DNA of 64,000 bases from an uncultured Oceanospirillaceae bacterium (GCA_937138495.1 CAKZPE010000008.1:62001-126000), one strand, 5' to 3'. Shown: positions 1-11,003, numbered from the stretch's first letter. Notes: a model not told the origin generated them from the letters alone. A program made the numbers and translations.

Positions 1-1004
1 GTTATGCCAAGACTCAGCCGCTGACGATGTATCAGGCACAGCGACGTGGCGGTAAGGGTAAATCTGCCACAGCGGTTAAAGATGAAGATTTCGTCGAGAA
101 ACTGCTGATCGCCAGCACCCACGATACTATTTTGTGCTTTACCAACTTCGGTAAGGTTTACTGGCTCAAGGTCTATGAAATTCCGCCGGCCAGCCGGGCT
201 GCCCGTGGCCGTCCGGTGGTGAACATACTGCCGTTGTCTGAAGGAGAGCGGATTACGACTATCCTGCCGGTTAACGAGTATGCGGATGATCATTACGTAT
301 TCATGGCAACTGCTGCCGGTACGGTTAAGAAAACGCCTCTGGAGAACTTCTCCCGTCCGCGTTCTTCAGGTCTGATTGCGCTGGCACTGGACGAAGGGGA
401 TTCTCTGGTAGGTGCAGCCATTACGGATGGCACTGCCGAAGTAATGCTGATGTCCAGCCAGGGTAAGTCTATTCGCTTTGCTGAGGGTGATGTGCGTCCG
501 ATGGGCCGTACAGCCCGTGGTGTGCGCGGTATTAAACTTGCTGATGATGCTCATGTTATTGCACTGATTATTCCTCAGGAAGGTGGCCGGATTCTGACAA
601 CAAGTATCAATGGCTTCGGTAAACAGACCCTGGTGGAAGACTTCCCGACATATGGCCGTGGTGGTCAGGGTGTCATTGCCATGCAGTGCACTGAGCGAAA
701 CGGTGACCTTGCCGGTGCGGTGCAGATGTTTGAAGGCGATGACGTGATGCTGATCAGTGATCAGGGTACTCTGGTTCGTACACGCAGTGATGAAATTTCA
801 GTGCTGGGACGAAACACTCAGGGTGTTCGTGTTATCCGGATTGCCGAAGATGAAAGCCTGGTAGGTTTAGCCCGGATTGAAGAACCTGACAGTGAGGAGC
901 TGGAAGGTGAGGCAGCAGAGTCTGCAGGTGAGGGTGATGCTGTTGCTGATACTGAGCCGGCAGAGCAGGCCCCGGCGGATTCGTCTGATAGCGATGAAGC
1001 ATAG
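1..1004 (+). CDS. gyrA: DNA gyrase subunit A, C-terminal part (gene runs in from the left)
   Basis: The reading frame is open from the first base, so only the C-terminal beta-pinwheel DNA-wrapping domain of GyrA is present. The GyrA box QRRGGKG lies at its start, directly after the expected linker. Repeated blades follow (for example VYEIPPASRAARGRPVVN and GRTARGVRGIKL). The protein ends in a long acidic Glu/Asp/Ala tail, usual for gammaproteobacterial GyrA. GyrA together with GyrB introduces negative supercoils; the breakage-reunion domain lies outside the window. A strong hairpin terminator follows immediately, separating it from serC. Identification is certain; the 5' end cannot be described. 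Confidence 0.97.
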   Translation, partial: YAKTQPLTMYQAQRRGGKGKSATAVKDEDFVEKLLIASTHDTILCFTNFGKVYWLKVYEIPPASRAARGRPVVNILPLSEGERITTILPVNEYADDHYVFMATAAGTVKKTPLENFSRPRSSGLIALALDEGDSLVGAAITDGTAEVMLMSSQGKSIRFAEGDVRPMGRTARGVRGIKLADDAHVIALIIPQEGGRILTTSINGFGKQTLVEDFPTYGRGGQGVIAMQCTERNGDLAGAVQMFEGDDVMLISDQGTLVRTRSDEISVLGRNTQGVRVIRIAEDESLVGLARIEEPDSEELEGEAAESAGEGDAVADTEPAEQAPADSSDSDEA

Positions 1005-1017
1005 TACCTGACGGATA

Positions 1018-1048
1018 AAAATGTGCGGCTTAAGCCGCACATTTTATT
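1018..1048 (+). terminator. Rho-independent terminator after gyrA
   Basis: A perfect inverted repeat with 9-bp GC-rich arms (ATGTGCGGC / GCCGCACAT), extended by flanking A and T runs, has a TTAA loop and is followed by TTTTATTTT. It starts 14 bases after the gyrA stop codon. Confidence 0.9.
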
Positions 1049-1149
1049 TTAGGCAGGTGCATATTCAGGTACAAAATAATGAGGCTGTAAAAGCCTTTCA
1101 AAGGTCTCGCAGAAGACCCTTCGGAAACAGTGTAAACAAAGTTGTAATC

Positions 1150-2238
1150 ATGACCATGACTCGCAAATATAATTTCAGTGCCGGTCCGGCGGCCTTACCG
1201 GAAGATGTTCTGCTTCGTGCGCAAAACGAATTACTGGACTGGCAAGGCATGGGCCTGTCGGTTATGGAAATGAGTCATCGCAGCCCTGAATATATCAGTG
1301 TGGCTAAAAAAGCTGAGCAGGATCTGCGTGATCTGATGGATATCCCTGATAATTATCAGGTGTTGTTCATGCAGGGCGGTGCAACCAGCCAGTTCAGCAT
1401 GATTCCCATGAATTTGATGGGTGGTAAAACCAGTGCCGATTATATTAATACCGGTGACTGGTCTGCGAAAGCGATTAAAGAAGCCCGGCGCTATATGAAT
1501 GTTAATGTTGCGGGTAGCTCAGAAGCATCAAACTTCACCACTGTGCCTGCACAGAGTGAACTGACACTGGATCCTGAAGCTGCCTATGTTCATTACACGC
1601 CAAATGAAACTATTCGCGGTGTTGAGTTTGATTATATTCCTGATACCGGGGATGTTCCGCTGGTTGCAGATATGTCTTCGAATATTCTGTCTGCGCCAGT
1701 AGATGTTAGCCGTTTCGGAATGATCTATGCCGGGGCGCAGAAGAATATTGGTCCGGCTGGCTTAACTGTCGTTATTATCCGTGAAGACCTGTTGACACTT
1801 CCGGTTGATAAAACGCCGACTTTGTTCAGCTATAAAGCAATTGCAGATGCAGATTCCATGCTGAATACGCCGCCGACATTTGGTTGGTACCTGGCGGGTC
1901 TGGTGTTTGAATGGCTGAAAGAGATGGGCGGCGTGCCGGCAATGGATCGGCTGAATGACCTTAAAGCTAACAAGCTGTATGAGTATATCGATAACAGTGC
2001 GTTTTATTCTAATCCGGTGGATATCGCCGTACGCTCACGTATGAATGTACCTTTTATTTTGGCAAAACCTGAGCTGGATAAAACATTTTTGAATGATGCT
2101 ACTGCAGCCGGGTTGTTGAATTTAGCAGGTCACCGGTCAGTTGGCGGTATGCGGGCAAGTATTTATAATGCGGTGCCTGAAGCGGCAGTCGATGCGTTGA
2201 TAGGGTTTATGCAAGATTTCGCTGAGACCCATGGTTAA
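1150..2238 (+). CDS. serC: Phosphoserine aminotransferase
   Basis: SerC converts 3-phosphohydroxypyruvate and glutamate to phosphoserine, and also serves pyridoxal phosphate synthesis. The N-terminus RKYNFSAGPAALPEDVL is the class V aminotransferase SerC signature, and the PLP lysine lies in GAQKNIGPAG near residue 198. Length of about 362 aa equals the family norm. The open frame extends upstream into the gyrA terminator, so the start was placed at one of two close ATGs (1150 or 1156); neither has a strong Shine-Dalgarno. It heads the row serC-pheA-hisC-tyrA/aroA-cmk-rpsA, a standard gammaproteobacterial cluster. Confidence 0.95.
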   Translation: MTMTRKYNFSAGPAALPEDVLLRAQNELLDWQGMGLSVMEMSHRSPEYISVAKKAEQDLRDLMDIPDNYQVLFMQGGATSQFSMIPMNLMGGKTSADYINTGDWSAKAIKEARRYMNVNVAGSSEASNFTTVPAQSELTLDPEAAYVHYTPNETIRGVEFDYIPDTGDVPLVADMSSNILSAPVDVSRFGMIYAGAQKNIGPAGLTVVIIREDLLTLPVDKTPTLFSYKAIADADSMLNTPPTFGWYLAGLVFEWLKEMGGVPAMDRLNDLKANKLYEYIDNSAFYSNPVDIAVRSRMNVPFILAKPELDKTFLNDATAAGLLNLAGHRSVGGMRASIYNAVPEAAVDALIGFMQDFAETHG

Positions 2239-2277
2239 TCAGGTTAGGGTAAGAATAATAAGAGGTTGCTGCAAAAG

Positions 2278-3375
2278 ATGAGTAATCAGGAAGCAGAATT
2301 AAAAGTATTGCGCGATCAGATCGACAGTATTGATCGTCAGATGCATCAGTTACTGAATGACCGTGCCCGTTGTGCTCAGCAGGTTGCTGAAATCAAAGAA
2401 AAATATCAGGCGGGGGATGCTGTTTTTTACCGTCCGGAGCGTGAGGCTCAGGTGTTGCGCCGGGTAATGGAGCGCAATGAAGGTCCGCTGCCCGATAAAG
2501 AAGTTGCCCGTTTATTCCGTGAAGTAATGTCAGTGTGTCTGGCGCTTGAAGAGCCGATGCGGGTTGCTTATCTGGGGCCTGAAGGGACCTTTACACAGCA
2601 GGCAGTCAATAAGCATTTTGGGCATTCAGCTCAGGGAGCACCGTTCAGTTCGACAGACGAAGTATTCCGTGAAGTTGAAGCAGGCAGTGCTCACTACGGT
2701 GTTGTGCCTATCGAAAACTCCACCGAGGGTATGGTCAACCATACTCTGGATCTGTTTAAACGTTTTAATCTGCAGATCTGTGGTGAAGTGGAGTTGCGTG
2801 TACATCATCACCTGTTACGTAAGAATGCTGATGATATCAGCGGAATCAAGCGTATCTATTCTCATCAGCAGTCATTTGCCCAGTGCCGTAGTTGGCTGGA
2901 CAGCCACTTCCCGTCTGTTGAACGGGTGTCTGTCAGCAGTAATGCTGAAGCTGCCCGTCGGGCTGCAGAAGAGGGTGTTGAGGTGGCAGCCATTGCCAGT
3001 GATATGGCGGCAGATCTGTATCAGATGGACGTTATTACCCGGAATATTGAAGATCAGCCGGATAACTCGACCCGGTTTCTGATCATTGGTGATCAGGAAG
3101 TGGGCAAAAGCGGCAATGATAAGACGTCTATTTTGGTGACAGCGCAGAATAAAACCGGTGCTTTATATGAACTGTTACAGCACTTTCATGCGTCAGATAT
3201 CAGTCTGACCCGAATTGAGACCCGGCCGGCAGGTCAGGGAGCATGGAAATATATGTTCTATATCGACTTTGAAGGGCACTTCAGCGATCCCGATGTACAG
3301 ACGGCACTGGATGCGCTGATCGCTGACTCCGTCGAGCTTAAATTGTTAGGTTCTTATCCGGTTGCAGTTATCTGA
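2278..3375 (+). CDS. pheA: P-protein: chorismate mutase / prephenate dehydratase
   Basis: This bifunctional enzyme makes phenylpyruvate from chorismate. Residues 1-90 are an AroQ-type chorismate mutase helix bundle (LKVLRDQIDSIDRQ...). The prephenate dehydratase domain follows (VAYLGPEGTFTQQAV, VPIENSTEGMVNHTLD). A C-terminal ACT domain (TSILVTAQNKTGALYELLQ, then ESRP-like IETRPA) is the phenylalanine-binding regulatory part. An upstream TTG at 2266 is in frame, but ATG 2278, behind an AAGAGG, gives the usual N-terminus. The length of 365 aa is typical. Confidence 0.96.
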   Translation: MSNQEAELKVLRDQIDSIDRQMHQLLNDRARCAQQVAEIKEKYQAGDAVFYRPEREAQVLRRVMERNEGPLPDKEVARLFREVMSVCLALEEPMRVAYLGPEGTFTQQAVNKHFGHSAQGAPFSSTDEVFREVEAGSAHYGVVPIENSTEGMVNHTLDLFKRFNLQICGEVELRVHHHLLRKNADDISGIKRIYSHQQSFAQCRSWLDSHFPSVERVSVSSNAEAARRAAEEGVEVAAIASDMAADLYQMDVITRNIEDQPDNSTRFLIIGDQEVGKSGNDKTSILVTAQNKTGALYELLQHFHASDISLTRIETRPAGQGAWKYMFYIDFEGHFSDPDVQTALDALIADSVELKLLGSYPVAVI

Positions 3376-3405
3376 CGGCTATTCATGACAGAAGAGAAGA
3401 CATCC

Positions 3406-4509
3406 ATGGCATGTGATTTTTATACGCTGGCGGTACCCGGTGTTAAGGATTTACAGCCTTATCAGCCTGGAAAGCCGGTTGATGAGCTGGAGCGCGAGCT
3501 GGGAATCAGCGACAGCATTAAGCTGGCCAGTAACGAAAATCCTTTGGGGCCAAGTGCTGCTGTAAACGCTGCAGTAATTGCTGAGCTTCCTGCTTTGAGC
3601 CGATATCCGGATGCTAATGGCTTTGCCCTGAAGGCTGCATTACAGGCACGGTTTGGGATAGCTGTTGACAACATTACTCTGGGCAACGGATCCAATGATG
3701 TGCTGGAGTTGCTCGGCCGGGTGTTTTTACAGCCGGGTGATGAAGTCATTTATTCCGCTCATGCTTTTGTGGTGTATATGCTGGTGACCCAGGCCAGTGG
3801 TGCTAAAGGTGTGGTGACGCCTGCCCGAAATTGGGGGCATGATCTGGATGCGATGGTCAGTGCAATTACACCTAAAACCCGGATAATTTTCATCGCTAAC
3901 CCTAACAACCCTACCGGTACCTGGCTGACCGAAGCGGCGCTTGAGTCGTTCATGGAGCGGGTGCCTGAGAATGTATTAGTTGTGCTGGATGAGGCCTATA
4001 CCGAATACGTCAGTGAGCCGGGCTTTCCGGATGGGGTGCAGTTACAGAACAAATTTAAGAACCTGATTGTTACCCGTACTTTCTCGAAGGCATATGGGCT
4101 GGCTGCAATGCGGGTTGGCTATGCCGTTGCTGATCCGGCAATCACTGATCTTCTGAACCGGGTACGGCCGCCGTTTAATGTGAATGCCCTGGCGCTTGCG
4201 GCAGCAATAGCAGCGTTAGGTGATGAAGAGCATTTGCAAAGGAGCGTGCAGTTGAATGCTCAGGGTATGAAGCAGCTTGAGAAGGGCTTTGCAGCATTAG
4301 GGTTGGCCTGGATTCCGTCAGTAGGTAATTTTATTACGTTAGATTGCGGTAGAAATGCTGCCCCTGTGTATAAGGGGCTGCTACAGGAAGGCGTGATTGT
4401 CCGGCCTGTTGCTAACTATGGGATGCCTGATCATCTGCGTATTACCGTAGGGTTGCCTGAAGAAAACCAGCGCTGTCTGGCTGCATTGCAGAAGGTATTA
4501 AATTTGTGA
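3406..4509 (+). CDS. hisC: Histidinol-phosphate aminotransferase (HisC2 type)
   Basis: This class I/II PLP aminotransferase sits between pheA and tyrA, where the HisC2 paralogue of Pseudomonas relatives lies; there it may also serve aromatic amino acid transamination. Visible motifs are KLASNENPLGPS near the N-terminus, NPNNPTGTW, VLDEAYTEY, and the PLP lysine in TFSKAYGLAAMRVGYA near residue 228. ATG 3406 was chosen over ATG 3385 because MACDFYTLAVPGV matches the family N-terminus and a purine-rich GAAGAGAAG precedes it. Its stop codon overlaps the GTG start of the next gene. Confidence 0.93.
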   Translation: MACDFYTLAVPGVKDLQPYQPGKPVDELERELGISDSIKLASNENPLGPSAAVNAAVIAELPALSRYPDANGFALKAALQARFGIAVDNITLGNGSNDVLELLGRVFLQPGDEVIYSAHAFVVYMLVTQASGAKGVVTPARNWGHDLDAMVSAITPKTRIIFIANPNNPTGTWLTEAALESFMERVPENVLVVLDEAYTEYVSEPGFPDGVQLQNKFKNLIVTRTFSKAYGLAAMRVGYAVADPAITDLLNRVRPPFNVNALALAAAIAALGDEEHLQRSVQLNAQGMKQLEKGFAALGLAWIPSVGNFITLDCGRNAAPVYKGLLQEGVIVRPVANYGMPDHLRITVGLPEENQRCLAALQKVLNL

Positions 4510-6722
4510 GTGGTTTTTTAGTGCAGCGTATTGCTGTGATCGGGTTGGGATTGATTGGCGGTTCACTGGCGAAAGCCTTGCGTGAGCGGGGTCTTTGCCG
4601 GACGGTGATCGGTTATGACCGGAATCCGGATGAATTAGCAGCAGGCTTGCGTCTGGGAGTTATAGACGAAGTTGCTGAGTCGCTGGTTGCAGCTGCAGAT
4701 GCTGATGTGGTGGTTCTGGCGGTTCCGGTGAAGGTAATGGAGTCTGTGCTGGCTGAGTTAAAGCCTGCCCTGAAAGACACCACTGTAGTGACCGACGTTG
4801 GCAGTGTTAAAGGTAATGTTGTTCGGGCTGCTGAAGCTATTTATGGCAACATGCCACGTCGCTTTATTCCGGGGCATCCTATTGCCGGTTCCGAGAAAAG
4901 TGGTGTGGCTGCTGCAGATTCTGGCTTGTTTAAATGCCATAAGGTGATAATTACCCCGTTACCTGACAGCAATTCAGATGCAGTGACTCTGGTTAGCCGC
5001 ATGTGGCAGCTGGTGGGGGCTGAAGTACTTCGTATGTCCGTTGACCGGCATGATGAAGTGCTGGCTGCAACCAGTCATTTGCCGCACTTGCTGGCATTTT
5101 CGCTGGTGGACACTCTTTCCCAGGAGCAGGAGCGGAATAATATTTTTCGCTATGCTGCGGGCGGGTTTCGGGACTTTACCCGTATTGCCGCCAGTGATCC
5201 GACAATGTGGCATGATGTCGGTATTGCCAATAAAGCCGCAATACTCAGTAAAATAGACGAATTTACCGAAGGGTTGGCGCAGCTGCGCCAGGCCATCGAA
5301 ACTGAAGACAGTCGCACTATGCTGGGGGTTTTTACCCGGGCAAAAGCGGCTCGTGAACATTTTTCTAAGATTTTATCGGGCTCAGCCTACGCAAACGATA
5401 TGACTACATCAAAAGAAACAGTATTTCATTTACAGCCTGGTGGACAGGTTCAGGGTCAGGTACGTGTACCTGGTGATAAATCTATTTCTCACCGTTCAAT
5501 TATGCTGGGTTCCCTGGCGGACGGTGTTACCCACGTCAGTGGCTTCCTGGAAGGTGAGGATAGCCTGGCTACTCTGCAAGCGTTCCGTGACATGGGCGTG
5601 GTGATTGAGGGCCCTCATCAGGGGGAAGTGAAAATTTATGGCGTAGGTCTGAATGGCCTGCAGCAGCCTCCTGGTCCACTGTATGTGGGTAATTCCGGTA
5701 CGTCGATGCGTCTGCTGTCCGGACTGCTGGCAGGTCAGGCGTTTGATGCTGAACTGACAGGCGATGCTTCTCTGACCAAGCGTCCGATGGAGCGGGTTGC
5801 TGCACCTCTGCGTTTGATGGGGGCACAAGTCGAAACCGGTGAAAACGGTTGCCCGCCGGTTAAAGTTACCGGTGGCCAGCCTCTGCAGGGTGTTGACTAT
5901 GCGATGCCTATGGCCAGCGCACAGGTTAAATCCTGTCTGATGCTTGCCGGCCTGTATGCTAACGGCACAACCCGTGTGACCGAACCTGCACCTACCCGGG
6001 ATCATACCGAACGTATGTTGCAGGGCTTCGGTTACAGCGTGAATGCCAGTAACGGTGAAATTGATCTGCAGGGCGGTGGTAGCCTACAGGCAACAAACAT
6101 AGATGTACCTGCTGATATTTCGTCTGCAACTTTCTTCATGGTTGCGGCGGCTATTTCACCGGGGTCTGATGTGATACTGGAGCACGTAGGAATTAATCCG
6201 ACCCGAATCGGTGTTATTAATATTCTGACGCTCATGGGCACCAATATTGAAATGCTCAATGAGCGTGAGGTCGGTGGTGAGCCTGTTGCTGATATCCGGG
6301 TGCGTTACGCGCCGCTCAAAGGTATCCATATTCCTGAAGACCAGGTGCCGCTGGCTATTGATGAATTCCCGGCCCTCTTTATTGCAGCCGCCTGTGCTGA
6401 AGGCGAAACAGTTCTCAGCGGTGCTGAAGAGTTGCGGGTTAAAGAAAGTGACCGTATCCAGGCCATGGTTGATGGACTGAAGATTCTTGGTGCAGATGTT
6501 GAAGGCACACCTGACGGCGCGATCATTCGCCAGAGTCAGCTAAAGGGTGGTGTGGTGCAGAGCCATGATGACCACCGTATTGCGATGGCATTCAGCATTG
6601 CGTCTTTACGTGCATCGGAAAACATTGAAATCCGTGAATGTAATAATGTCGCGACTTCATTCCCGAACTTTGTTGAGCTGGCACAGGAGTTGGGCCTGAA
6701 CATCCGCAAGGAGGATGTCTGA
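4506..6722 (+). CDS. tyrA-aroA: Fused prephenate dehydrogenase / EPSP synthase
   Basis: One 738-aa frame holds two enzymes. Residues 1-295 are prephenate dehydrogenase, with the Rossmann motif GLGLIGGSL (13-21) and the [10 protein letters not shown] catalytic segment. From about residue 299 ([15 protein letters not shown]) to the end is 3-phosphoshikimate 1-carboxyvinyltransferase, with [34 protein letters not shown] and KESDRIQAM. The fusion is known in Pseudomonas and related gammaproteobacteria and places tyrosine synthesis and the shikimate pathway on one chain. Translation starts at GTG 4506, overlapping the hisC stop (GTGA), which suggests translational coupling. The gene overlaps cmk by one base. 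Confidence 0.96.
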   Translation: MSGFLVQRIAVIGLGLIGGSLAKALRERGLCRTVIGYDRNPDELAAGLRLGVIDEVAESLVAAADADVVVLAVPVKVMESVLAELKPALKDTTVVTDVGSVKGNVVRAAEAIYGNMPRRFIPGHPIAGSEKSGVAAADSGLFKCHKVIITPLPDSNSDAVTLVSRMWQLVGAEVLRMSVDRHDEVLAATSHLPHLLAFSLVDTLSQEQERNNIFRYAAGGFRDFTRIAASDPTMWHDVGIANKAAILSKIDEFTEGLAQLRQAIETEDSRTMLGVFTRAKAAREHFSKILSGSAYANDMTTSKETVFHLQPGGQVQGQVRVPGDKSISHRSIMLGSLADGVTHVSGFLEGEDSLATLQAFRDMGVVIEGPHQGEVKIYGVGLNGLQQPPGPLYVGNSGTSMRLLSGLLAGQAFDAELTGDASLTKRPMERVAAPLRLMGAQVETGENGCPPVKVTGGQPLQGVDYAMPMASAQVKSCLMLAGLYANGTTRVTEPAPTRDHTERMLQGFGYSVNASNGEIDLQGGGSLQATNIDVPADISSATFFMVAAAISPGSDVILEHVGINPTRIGVINILTLMGTNIEMLNEREVGGEPVADIRVRYAPLKGIHIPEDQVPLAIDEFPALFIAAACAEGETVLSGAEELRVKESDRIQAMVDGLKILGADVEGTPDGAIIRQSQLKGGVVQSHDDHRIAMAFSIASLRASENIEIRECNNVATSFPNFVELAQELGLNIRKEDV

Positions 6723-7405
6723 TGAGCCATGAATTTCCTGTTATAACGGTTGATGGCCCCAGTGGTTCCGGTAAGGGGACGATTTGCAGTTTGCTGGCAC
6801 GTGAGCTGGGTTGGTCTTTACTGGATAGCGGTGCGCTATATCGTTTGGTTGGTCTGGCGGCGCGGCATCACGGTGTAGCGCTGGATGATGAAGCTGCGCT
6901 GGTGGTTTTGGCAGCACATCTGGACGTACAGTTTTTAACCGCCCAGTCCGGTGAGGTACAGATTATCCTTGAAGGTGAAGAAGTCACCGATACTATCCGC
7001 ACTGAAGAATGCGGTGCTGATGCTTCTCGCGTTGCAGCCCTGGGGCCTGTCCGTGATGCGCTTTTAGAGCGTCAGCGTGCCTTCGTGGCGGAGCCGGGTT
7101 TGATTGCAGATGGCCGTGATATGGGAACAGTTGTGTTTCCGGATGCTATGCTTAAAGTGTATCTGACGGCGAGCGCTGAAGAGCGTGCGAAGCGTAGATA
7201 TAACCAGTTGATAAATAAGGGGCTGGGTGCTAGTCTTCAAGCAATCACAGAGGATATCAGGGCGCGTGACGCACGGGATATGGGCCGTTCAGTAGCGCCG
7301 TTAAAGCCAGCGGAAGATGCTATAAAGCTCGATACCACGACAATGGGTATTGATGAAGTCTTGGCGGAGGTGCTGGAGCAAGCCAGGCATAAAGGTCTGC
7401 GCTAA
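6722..7405 (+). CDS. cmk: Cytidylate kinase
   Basis: Cmk phosphorylates CMP and dCMP. The P-loop [12 protein letters not shown] is at residues 9-20, and [15 protein letters not shown] together with the lid RRYNQL are family signatures. Length of 227 aa is normal. The ATG overlaps the last base of the tyrA-aroA stop codon, and rpsA follows after a short gap, the conserved cmk-rpsA arrangement of proteobacteria. Confidence 0.96.
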   Translation: MSHEFPVITVDGPSGSGKGTICSLLARELGWSLLDSGALYRLVGLAARHHGVALDDEAALVVLAAHLDVQFLTAQSGEVQIILEGEEVTDTIRTEECGADASRVAALGPVRDALLERQRAFVAEPGLIADGRDMGTVVFPDAMLKVYLTASAEERAKRRYNQLINKGLGASLQAITEDIRARDARDMGRSVAPLKPAEDAIKLDTTTMGIDEVLAEVLEQARHKGLR

Positions 7406-7431
7406 CGACCATTCTGCGAGGGTTGAGGGGT

Positions 7432-9111
7432 ATGAATGAAAGTTTTGCTGAGCTGTTTGAACAGAGTTTAAAAGAAATCGATATGACCCCCGGGACGATT
7501 GTCACCGGTGTGGTAATGGCGATTGATGGTGATTATGTCACGGTCAATGCAGGACTCAAGTCAGAAGGTATCATACCCCGGCAACAGTTTCTCGATGAGA
7601 ACGGTGAGTTGCCAATAACCGTTGGTGATGAAGTCAGGGTCGCGTTGGTATCACTTGAAGATGGCAACGGTGAGACCCAGCTGTCGAGAGAAAGGGCGAA
7701 GCGTTACGAAGCCTGGCAAGTGCTGGAACAGGCGTATGCTAATGATGAAATTGTTACCGGCAGAATTACCGGCAAAGTCAGGGGCGGATTTACAGTCAGC
7801 GTAAACTCCGTTAATGCATTTTTACCAGGCTCTCTGGTGGATATCCGTCCTGTCCGGGACACTTCTCATATTGAAAATCAGGAACTTGAATTTAAGCTGG
7901 TCAAGCTTGATGCGAAGCGCAACAACATTGTTGTATCACGCAGAGCTGTTCTGGAGACTGCTTATAATGAGGAACGTGAAAAGTTACTCGCCAGCTTGGA
8001 AGAAGGTCAGCGTGTTAAAGGTATTGTAAAAAACCTGACTGACTATGGCGCTTTCATCGATTTGGGCGGCGTTGATGGTTTATTGCATATCACTGATATG
8101 GCCTGGAAACGAATCCGCCACCCCAGTGAGCTACTGACAATCGGGGATGAACTGGATGTCCAGGTGTTACGGTTTGACAAAGAAAAAAGCCGTGTTTCAC
8201 TGGGGCTTAAGCAACTGACTTCTGATCCGTGGGATGAGTTCAGCGAAGCTTATCCTGTGGGCAGTCGGGTAAAAGCAAAAGTTACTAACCTGACTGATTA
8301 CGGCTGCTTTGCACAGATTCGCGAAGGCATTGAAGGTTTGGTGCATGTTTCCGAGATGGACTGGACGAATAAAAATGTTCATCCGTCTAAAGTGGTTCAG
8401 GTTAATGATGAAGTCGAGGTTATGATTCTCGACATTGATGCGCAAAAGCGACGTATCTCTCTGGGAATGAAGCAATGCCGTAACAACCCGTGGGATACAT
8501 TCTCAGATACTCATACTAAAGGTACCCGGATTTCCGGGGTCATCAAGTCGATTACAGACTTTGGTGTATTCATTGGCCTGGAAGGCGGCATTGACGGTCT
8601 GGTTCATCTTTCTGATCTTTCCTGGGATGAAGATGGTAGCGAAGCCGTTAAGCAGTATAAAAAAGGTGACACTCTTGATGCCGTTGTGCTGGCCGTTGAT
8701 GCTGAACGGGAAAGAGTGTCGCTTGGGGTTAAACAAATATCCGGTGATCCGTTCTCCCTGTACATTGAAGATGTGCGTAAGGGGACTGTCGTAACAGCAA
8801 CGGTCAGCGCTATAGAGCCCCGCCAGTTACTTGTAATTCTGGCGGAAGGTGTGGAAGGTGTGATTAAGATTGCCGAAGCCAGCGCTGAACGGATTGATCA
8901 GCTACAGGATCATTTCCGGGTGGGAGATGCAGTAGAAGCGTTAGTTATTCAGATTGACCGGCGTAACAGGTATCTTGGGCTGTCGGTTAAGCAAGTAGAG
9001 AAGCATCAGGAAAAAGAGGCAATGGAAGCCATATCGAATCAGGATGTTGCTGGCAGTGGTCCAACAACGATTGGTGATTTAATAAAGGCACAGATGGATA
9101 AGAAAAAATAG
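7432..9111 (+). CDS. rpsA: 30S ribosomal protein S1
   Basis: S1 binds mRNA on the 30S subunit and helps initiate translation of structured messages. The 559-aa product contains six S1/OB-fold repeats, seen as recurring blocks such as [43 protein letters not shown] and [18 protein letters not shown]. The N-terminus [13 protein letters not shown] is the standard S1 start. ATG 7432 has GAGGGG seven bases upstream, so the in-frame TTG at 7423 is rejected. Confidence 0.97.
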   Translation: MNESFAELFEQSLKEIDMTPGTIVTGVVMAIDGDYVTVNAGLKSEGIIPRQQFLDENGELPITVGDEVRVALVSLEDGNGETQLSRERAKRYEAWQVLEQAYANDEIVTGRITGKVRGGFTVSVNSVNAFLPGSLVDIRPVRDTSHIENQELEFKLVKLDAKRNNIVVSRRAVLETAYNEEREKLLASLEEGQRVKGIVKNLTDYGAFIDLGGVDGLLHITDMAWKRIRHPSELLTIGDELDVQVLRFDKEKSRVSLGLKQLTSDPWDEFSEAYPVGSRVKAKVTNLTDYGCFAQIREGIEGLVHVSEMDWTNKNVHPSKVVQVNDEVEVMILDIDAQKRRISLGMKQCRNNPWDTFSDTHTKGTRISGVIKSITDFGVFIGLEGGIDGLVHLSDLSWDEDGSEAVKQYKKGDTLDAVVLAVDAERERVSLGVKQISGDPFSLYIEDVRKGTVVTATVSAIEPRQLLVILAEGVEGVIKIAEASAERIDQLQDHFRVGDAVEALVIQIDRRNRYLGLSVKQVEKHQEKEAMEAISNQDVAGSGPTTIGDLIKAQMDKKK

Positions 9112-9189
9112 GCTGAGCCAAACAGTCTTTTTAGCGGTTTATGCATCATTGCTTCAAATACAACATGTTATCAATGCAGGAGGAGAGCT

Positions 9190-9480
9190 ATGACAAAGTC
9201 AGAGCTGATCGAGCAACTGATAGATCAGAATCAGCAGCTTTCTATTAAAGATGTAGAGCTTGCGGTAAAAACAATGCTGGATCATATGACAGAATCTTTG
9301 TCTGAAGGTGAGCGTATTGAAATTAGAGGTTTTGGCAGTTTTTGTTTACACTACCGTGCACCTCGTGTTGGCCGTAACCCAAAAACCGGGGATTCGGTAG
9401 CATTGTCTGCGAAGTATGTACCTCACTTTAAGCCCGGCAAAGATTTGCGCGAGCAGGTAAATAACAGTTTAACGCAGTAA
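9190..9480 (+). CDS. ihfB: Integration host factor subunit beta
   Basis: IhfB is a DNA-bending HU/IHF-family protein that pairs with IhfA. The 96-aa product contains the beta-arm region [22 protein letters not shown] with the conserved proline that intercalates into DNA. It has AGGAGGAG upstream of the ATG. The position after rpsA is conserved. IHF often assists site-specific recombination of P4-type integrases, so it may act on the guaA island in this window; that is inference. Confidence 0.96.
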   Translation: MTKSELIEQLIDQNQQLSIKDVELAVKTMLDHMTESLSEGERIEIRGFGSFCLHYRAPRVGRNPKTGDSVALSAKYVPHFKPGKDLREQVNNSLTQ

Positions 9481-9517
9481 TAGAATACTGCGTTTTTGAG
9501 TCATTCAGGGGATAGTA

Positions 9518-9823
9518 ATGCGTTGGTTAAAATATCTGATCATCGTGATTTTATGTGTAATTGCGTTGGCTGTTGGTATCGGCTTTGCCTGGCTGAATAC
9601 TGATGCGGTGGTGATCGATCTGTTCTTCATAACCTTACCTCAGGCAAGTTTATCCCTTTGGCTTATGGCCAGCTTTGTACTTGGTGGTTTTGCCGGTGTT
9701 CTGGCGACAGGTGTTGGTATGATGCTGCTAAGAACGCAGCTTAACGCAGCAAAGCGTAAAGTGAGCGCTGCAAATCAGGAACTGGACCGATTAAGAACGG
9801 CGTCTCTTAAACAAAGTGCCTGA
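9518..9823 (+). CDS. lapA: LapA-family inner membrane protein (DUF1049)
   Basis: A 101-aa protein with an N-terminal transmembrane helix (residues 4-24), a second hydrophobic helix (about 42-70) and a basic, coiled C-terminal tail. This is the LPS-assembly protein A architecture. LapA works next to LapB in controlling LpxC turnover and lipopolysaccharide synthesis in E. coli. It is followed by lapB with a one- or two-base spacing, as in most gammaproteobacteria. Confidence 0.85.
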   Translation: MRWLKYLIIVILCVIALAVGIGFAWLNTDAVVIDLFFITLPQASLSLWLMASFVLGGFAGVLATGVGMMLLRTQLNAAKRKVSAANQELDRLRTASLKQSA

Positions 9824-9824
9824 T

Positions 9825-11003
9825 ATGTCAGATCTGTTGTTGATCGGGCTGTTTTTCATAGCAGTAGGCCTGGGGTGGTTGCTTGGGCGGATGCGAAAAA
9901 CAGCACCGGTTGAAAATGCTTCAGGTTCCTTACAGCGTGAATATTTCGCGGGTCTGGATTACCTGTTGAGTGAAAAGACGGATGAAGCGATTGATAGCTT
10001 CATCCGTGCGTTAGAGATCAATTCAGACACCCTTCCTGCTCACATTGCCCTGGCAAAATTATTTCGCCGTAAGGGCGATGTAGACCGTGCAATACAGATT
10101 CATCAAAACCTTTTAGCCCGTCCTGACTTGTCCAGGCACGATTTCCTGCGTATTCAGATTGCGTTGGCGAAAGATTATTTTGCAATCGGGCTATTTGACC
10201 GTGCAGAAAAATTACTGCTTGAAATTAACCAGCAAAACCCTCCGGCTGAGCCGCGTCAAAAAGTCCTGACACTGCTGACAAAACTGTATGAAAAAGAACA
10301 GGAGTGGCAGCAGGCGCTGCAGATTGCACGGCAATTGGCGGCAAATGAAACCCGTGAAATTCAGACAGAACTTAGCCACTATTGTTGTGAGCTGGCAACA
10401 GATGATATTAAGAAGCACCGTTATAAGCAGGCGCGGGTACGTTTATCGCAGGCATTGAACTATGACAGCAATGCAGTGAGGGTCTCGTTATTACGTGCCC
10501 AAATGGAAATGCAACAAGGGAACTGGCGTGCTGCTATAAAAGATCTGAAAGCGGTTGCCCAGCAAGACCCGGTGTTTGTATCTGAAACCGTGCATTTGTT
10601 AAAGCAATGTTACTCTGAAATTAACCGTGCAGATGAGTTTGAGGCTTATCTGAAGCAGTGCCTTGTCAGTACCCCCTCAACATCTGTCATGCTTGGGTTG
10701 GCTGATATGATTCTCGAAAAGCAGGGGGCTTATCCTGCCGGTATATTTATCACCGATGAGCTGAAGAAGCGTCCGGCGGTAAAGGGTTTTAACCGTTTGA
10801 TTGATTTGTATATCGCTCACGCGGCAAAAGGGACAAATGAGAGTCTGATTGTACTGCGCGGACTTACCGGTCAGTTGGAACAGAGTAAGCCTGTATATCT
10901 CTGTCACCGCTGTGGCTTTTCAGGTAAAAATTTACTTTGGCAGTGTCCTTCCTGTCAGAGCTGGGGTACGACAAAACCCATACAGGGTCTTGAAGGCGAA
11001 TAA
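9825..11003 (+). CDS. lapB: LPS assembly protein B (TPR and rubredoxin-type)
   Basis: LapB (YciM) has an N-terminal membrane anchor (residues 2-20), about nine tetratricopeptide repeats in the cytoplasm and a C-terminal rubredoxin-like metal knuckle, seen here as CHRCGFSGKNLLWQCPSC. It presents LpxC to FtsH for degradation. ATG 9825 was chosen; a GTG at 9816 in the same frame overlaps lapA. The length of 392 aa matches the family. Confidence 0.93.
   Translation: MSDLLLIGLFFIAVGLGWLLGRMRKTAPVENASGSLQREYFAGLDYLLSEKTDEAIDSFIRALEINSDTLPAHIALAKLFRRKGDVDRAIQIHQNLLARPDLSRHDFLRIQIALAKDYFAIGLFDRAEKLLLEINQQNPPAEPRQKVLTLLTKLYEKEQEWQQALQIARQLAANETREIQTELSHYCCELATDDIKKHRYKQARVRLSQALNYDSNAVRVSLLRAQMEMQQGNWRAAIKDLKAVAQQDPVFVSETVHLLKQCYSEINRADEFEAYLKQCLVSTPSTSVMLGLADMILEKQGAYPAGIFITDELKKRPAVKGFNRLIDLYIAHAAKGTNESLIVLRGLTGQLEQSKPVYLCHRCGFSGKNLLWQCPSCQSWGTTKPIQGLEGE

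Noticed and set aside
2546..3082. 178-codon plus-strand frame within pheA
   Set aside because: Shadow frame of pheA with no domain content.
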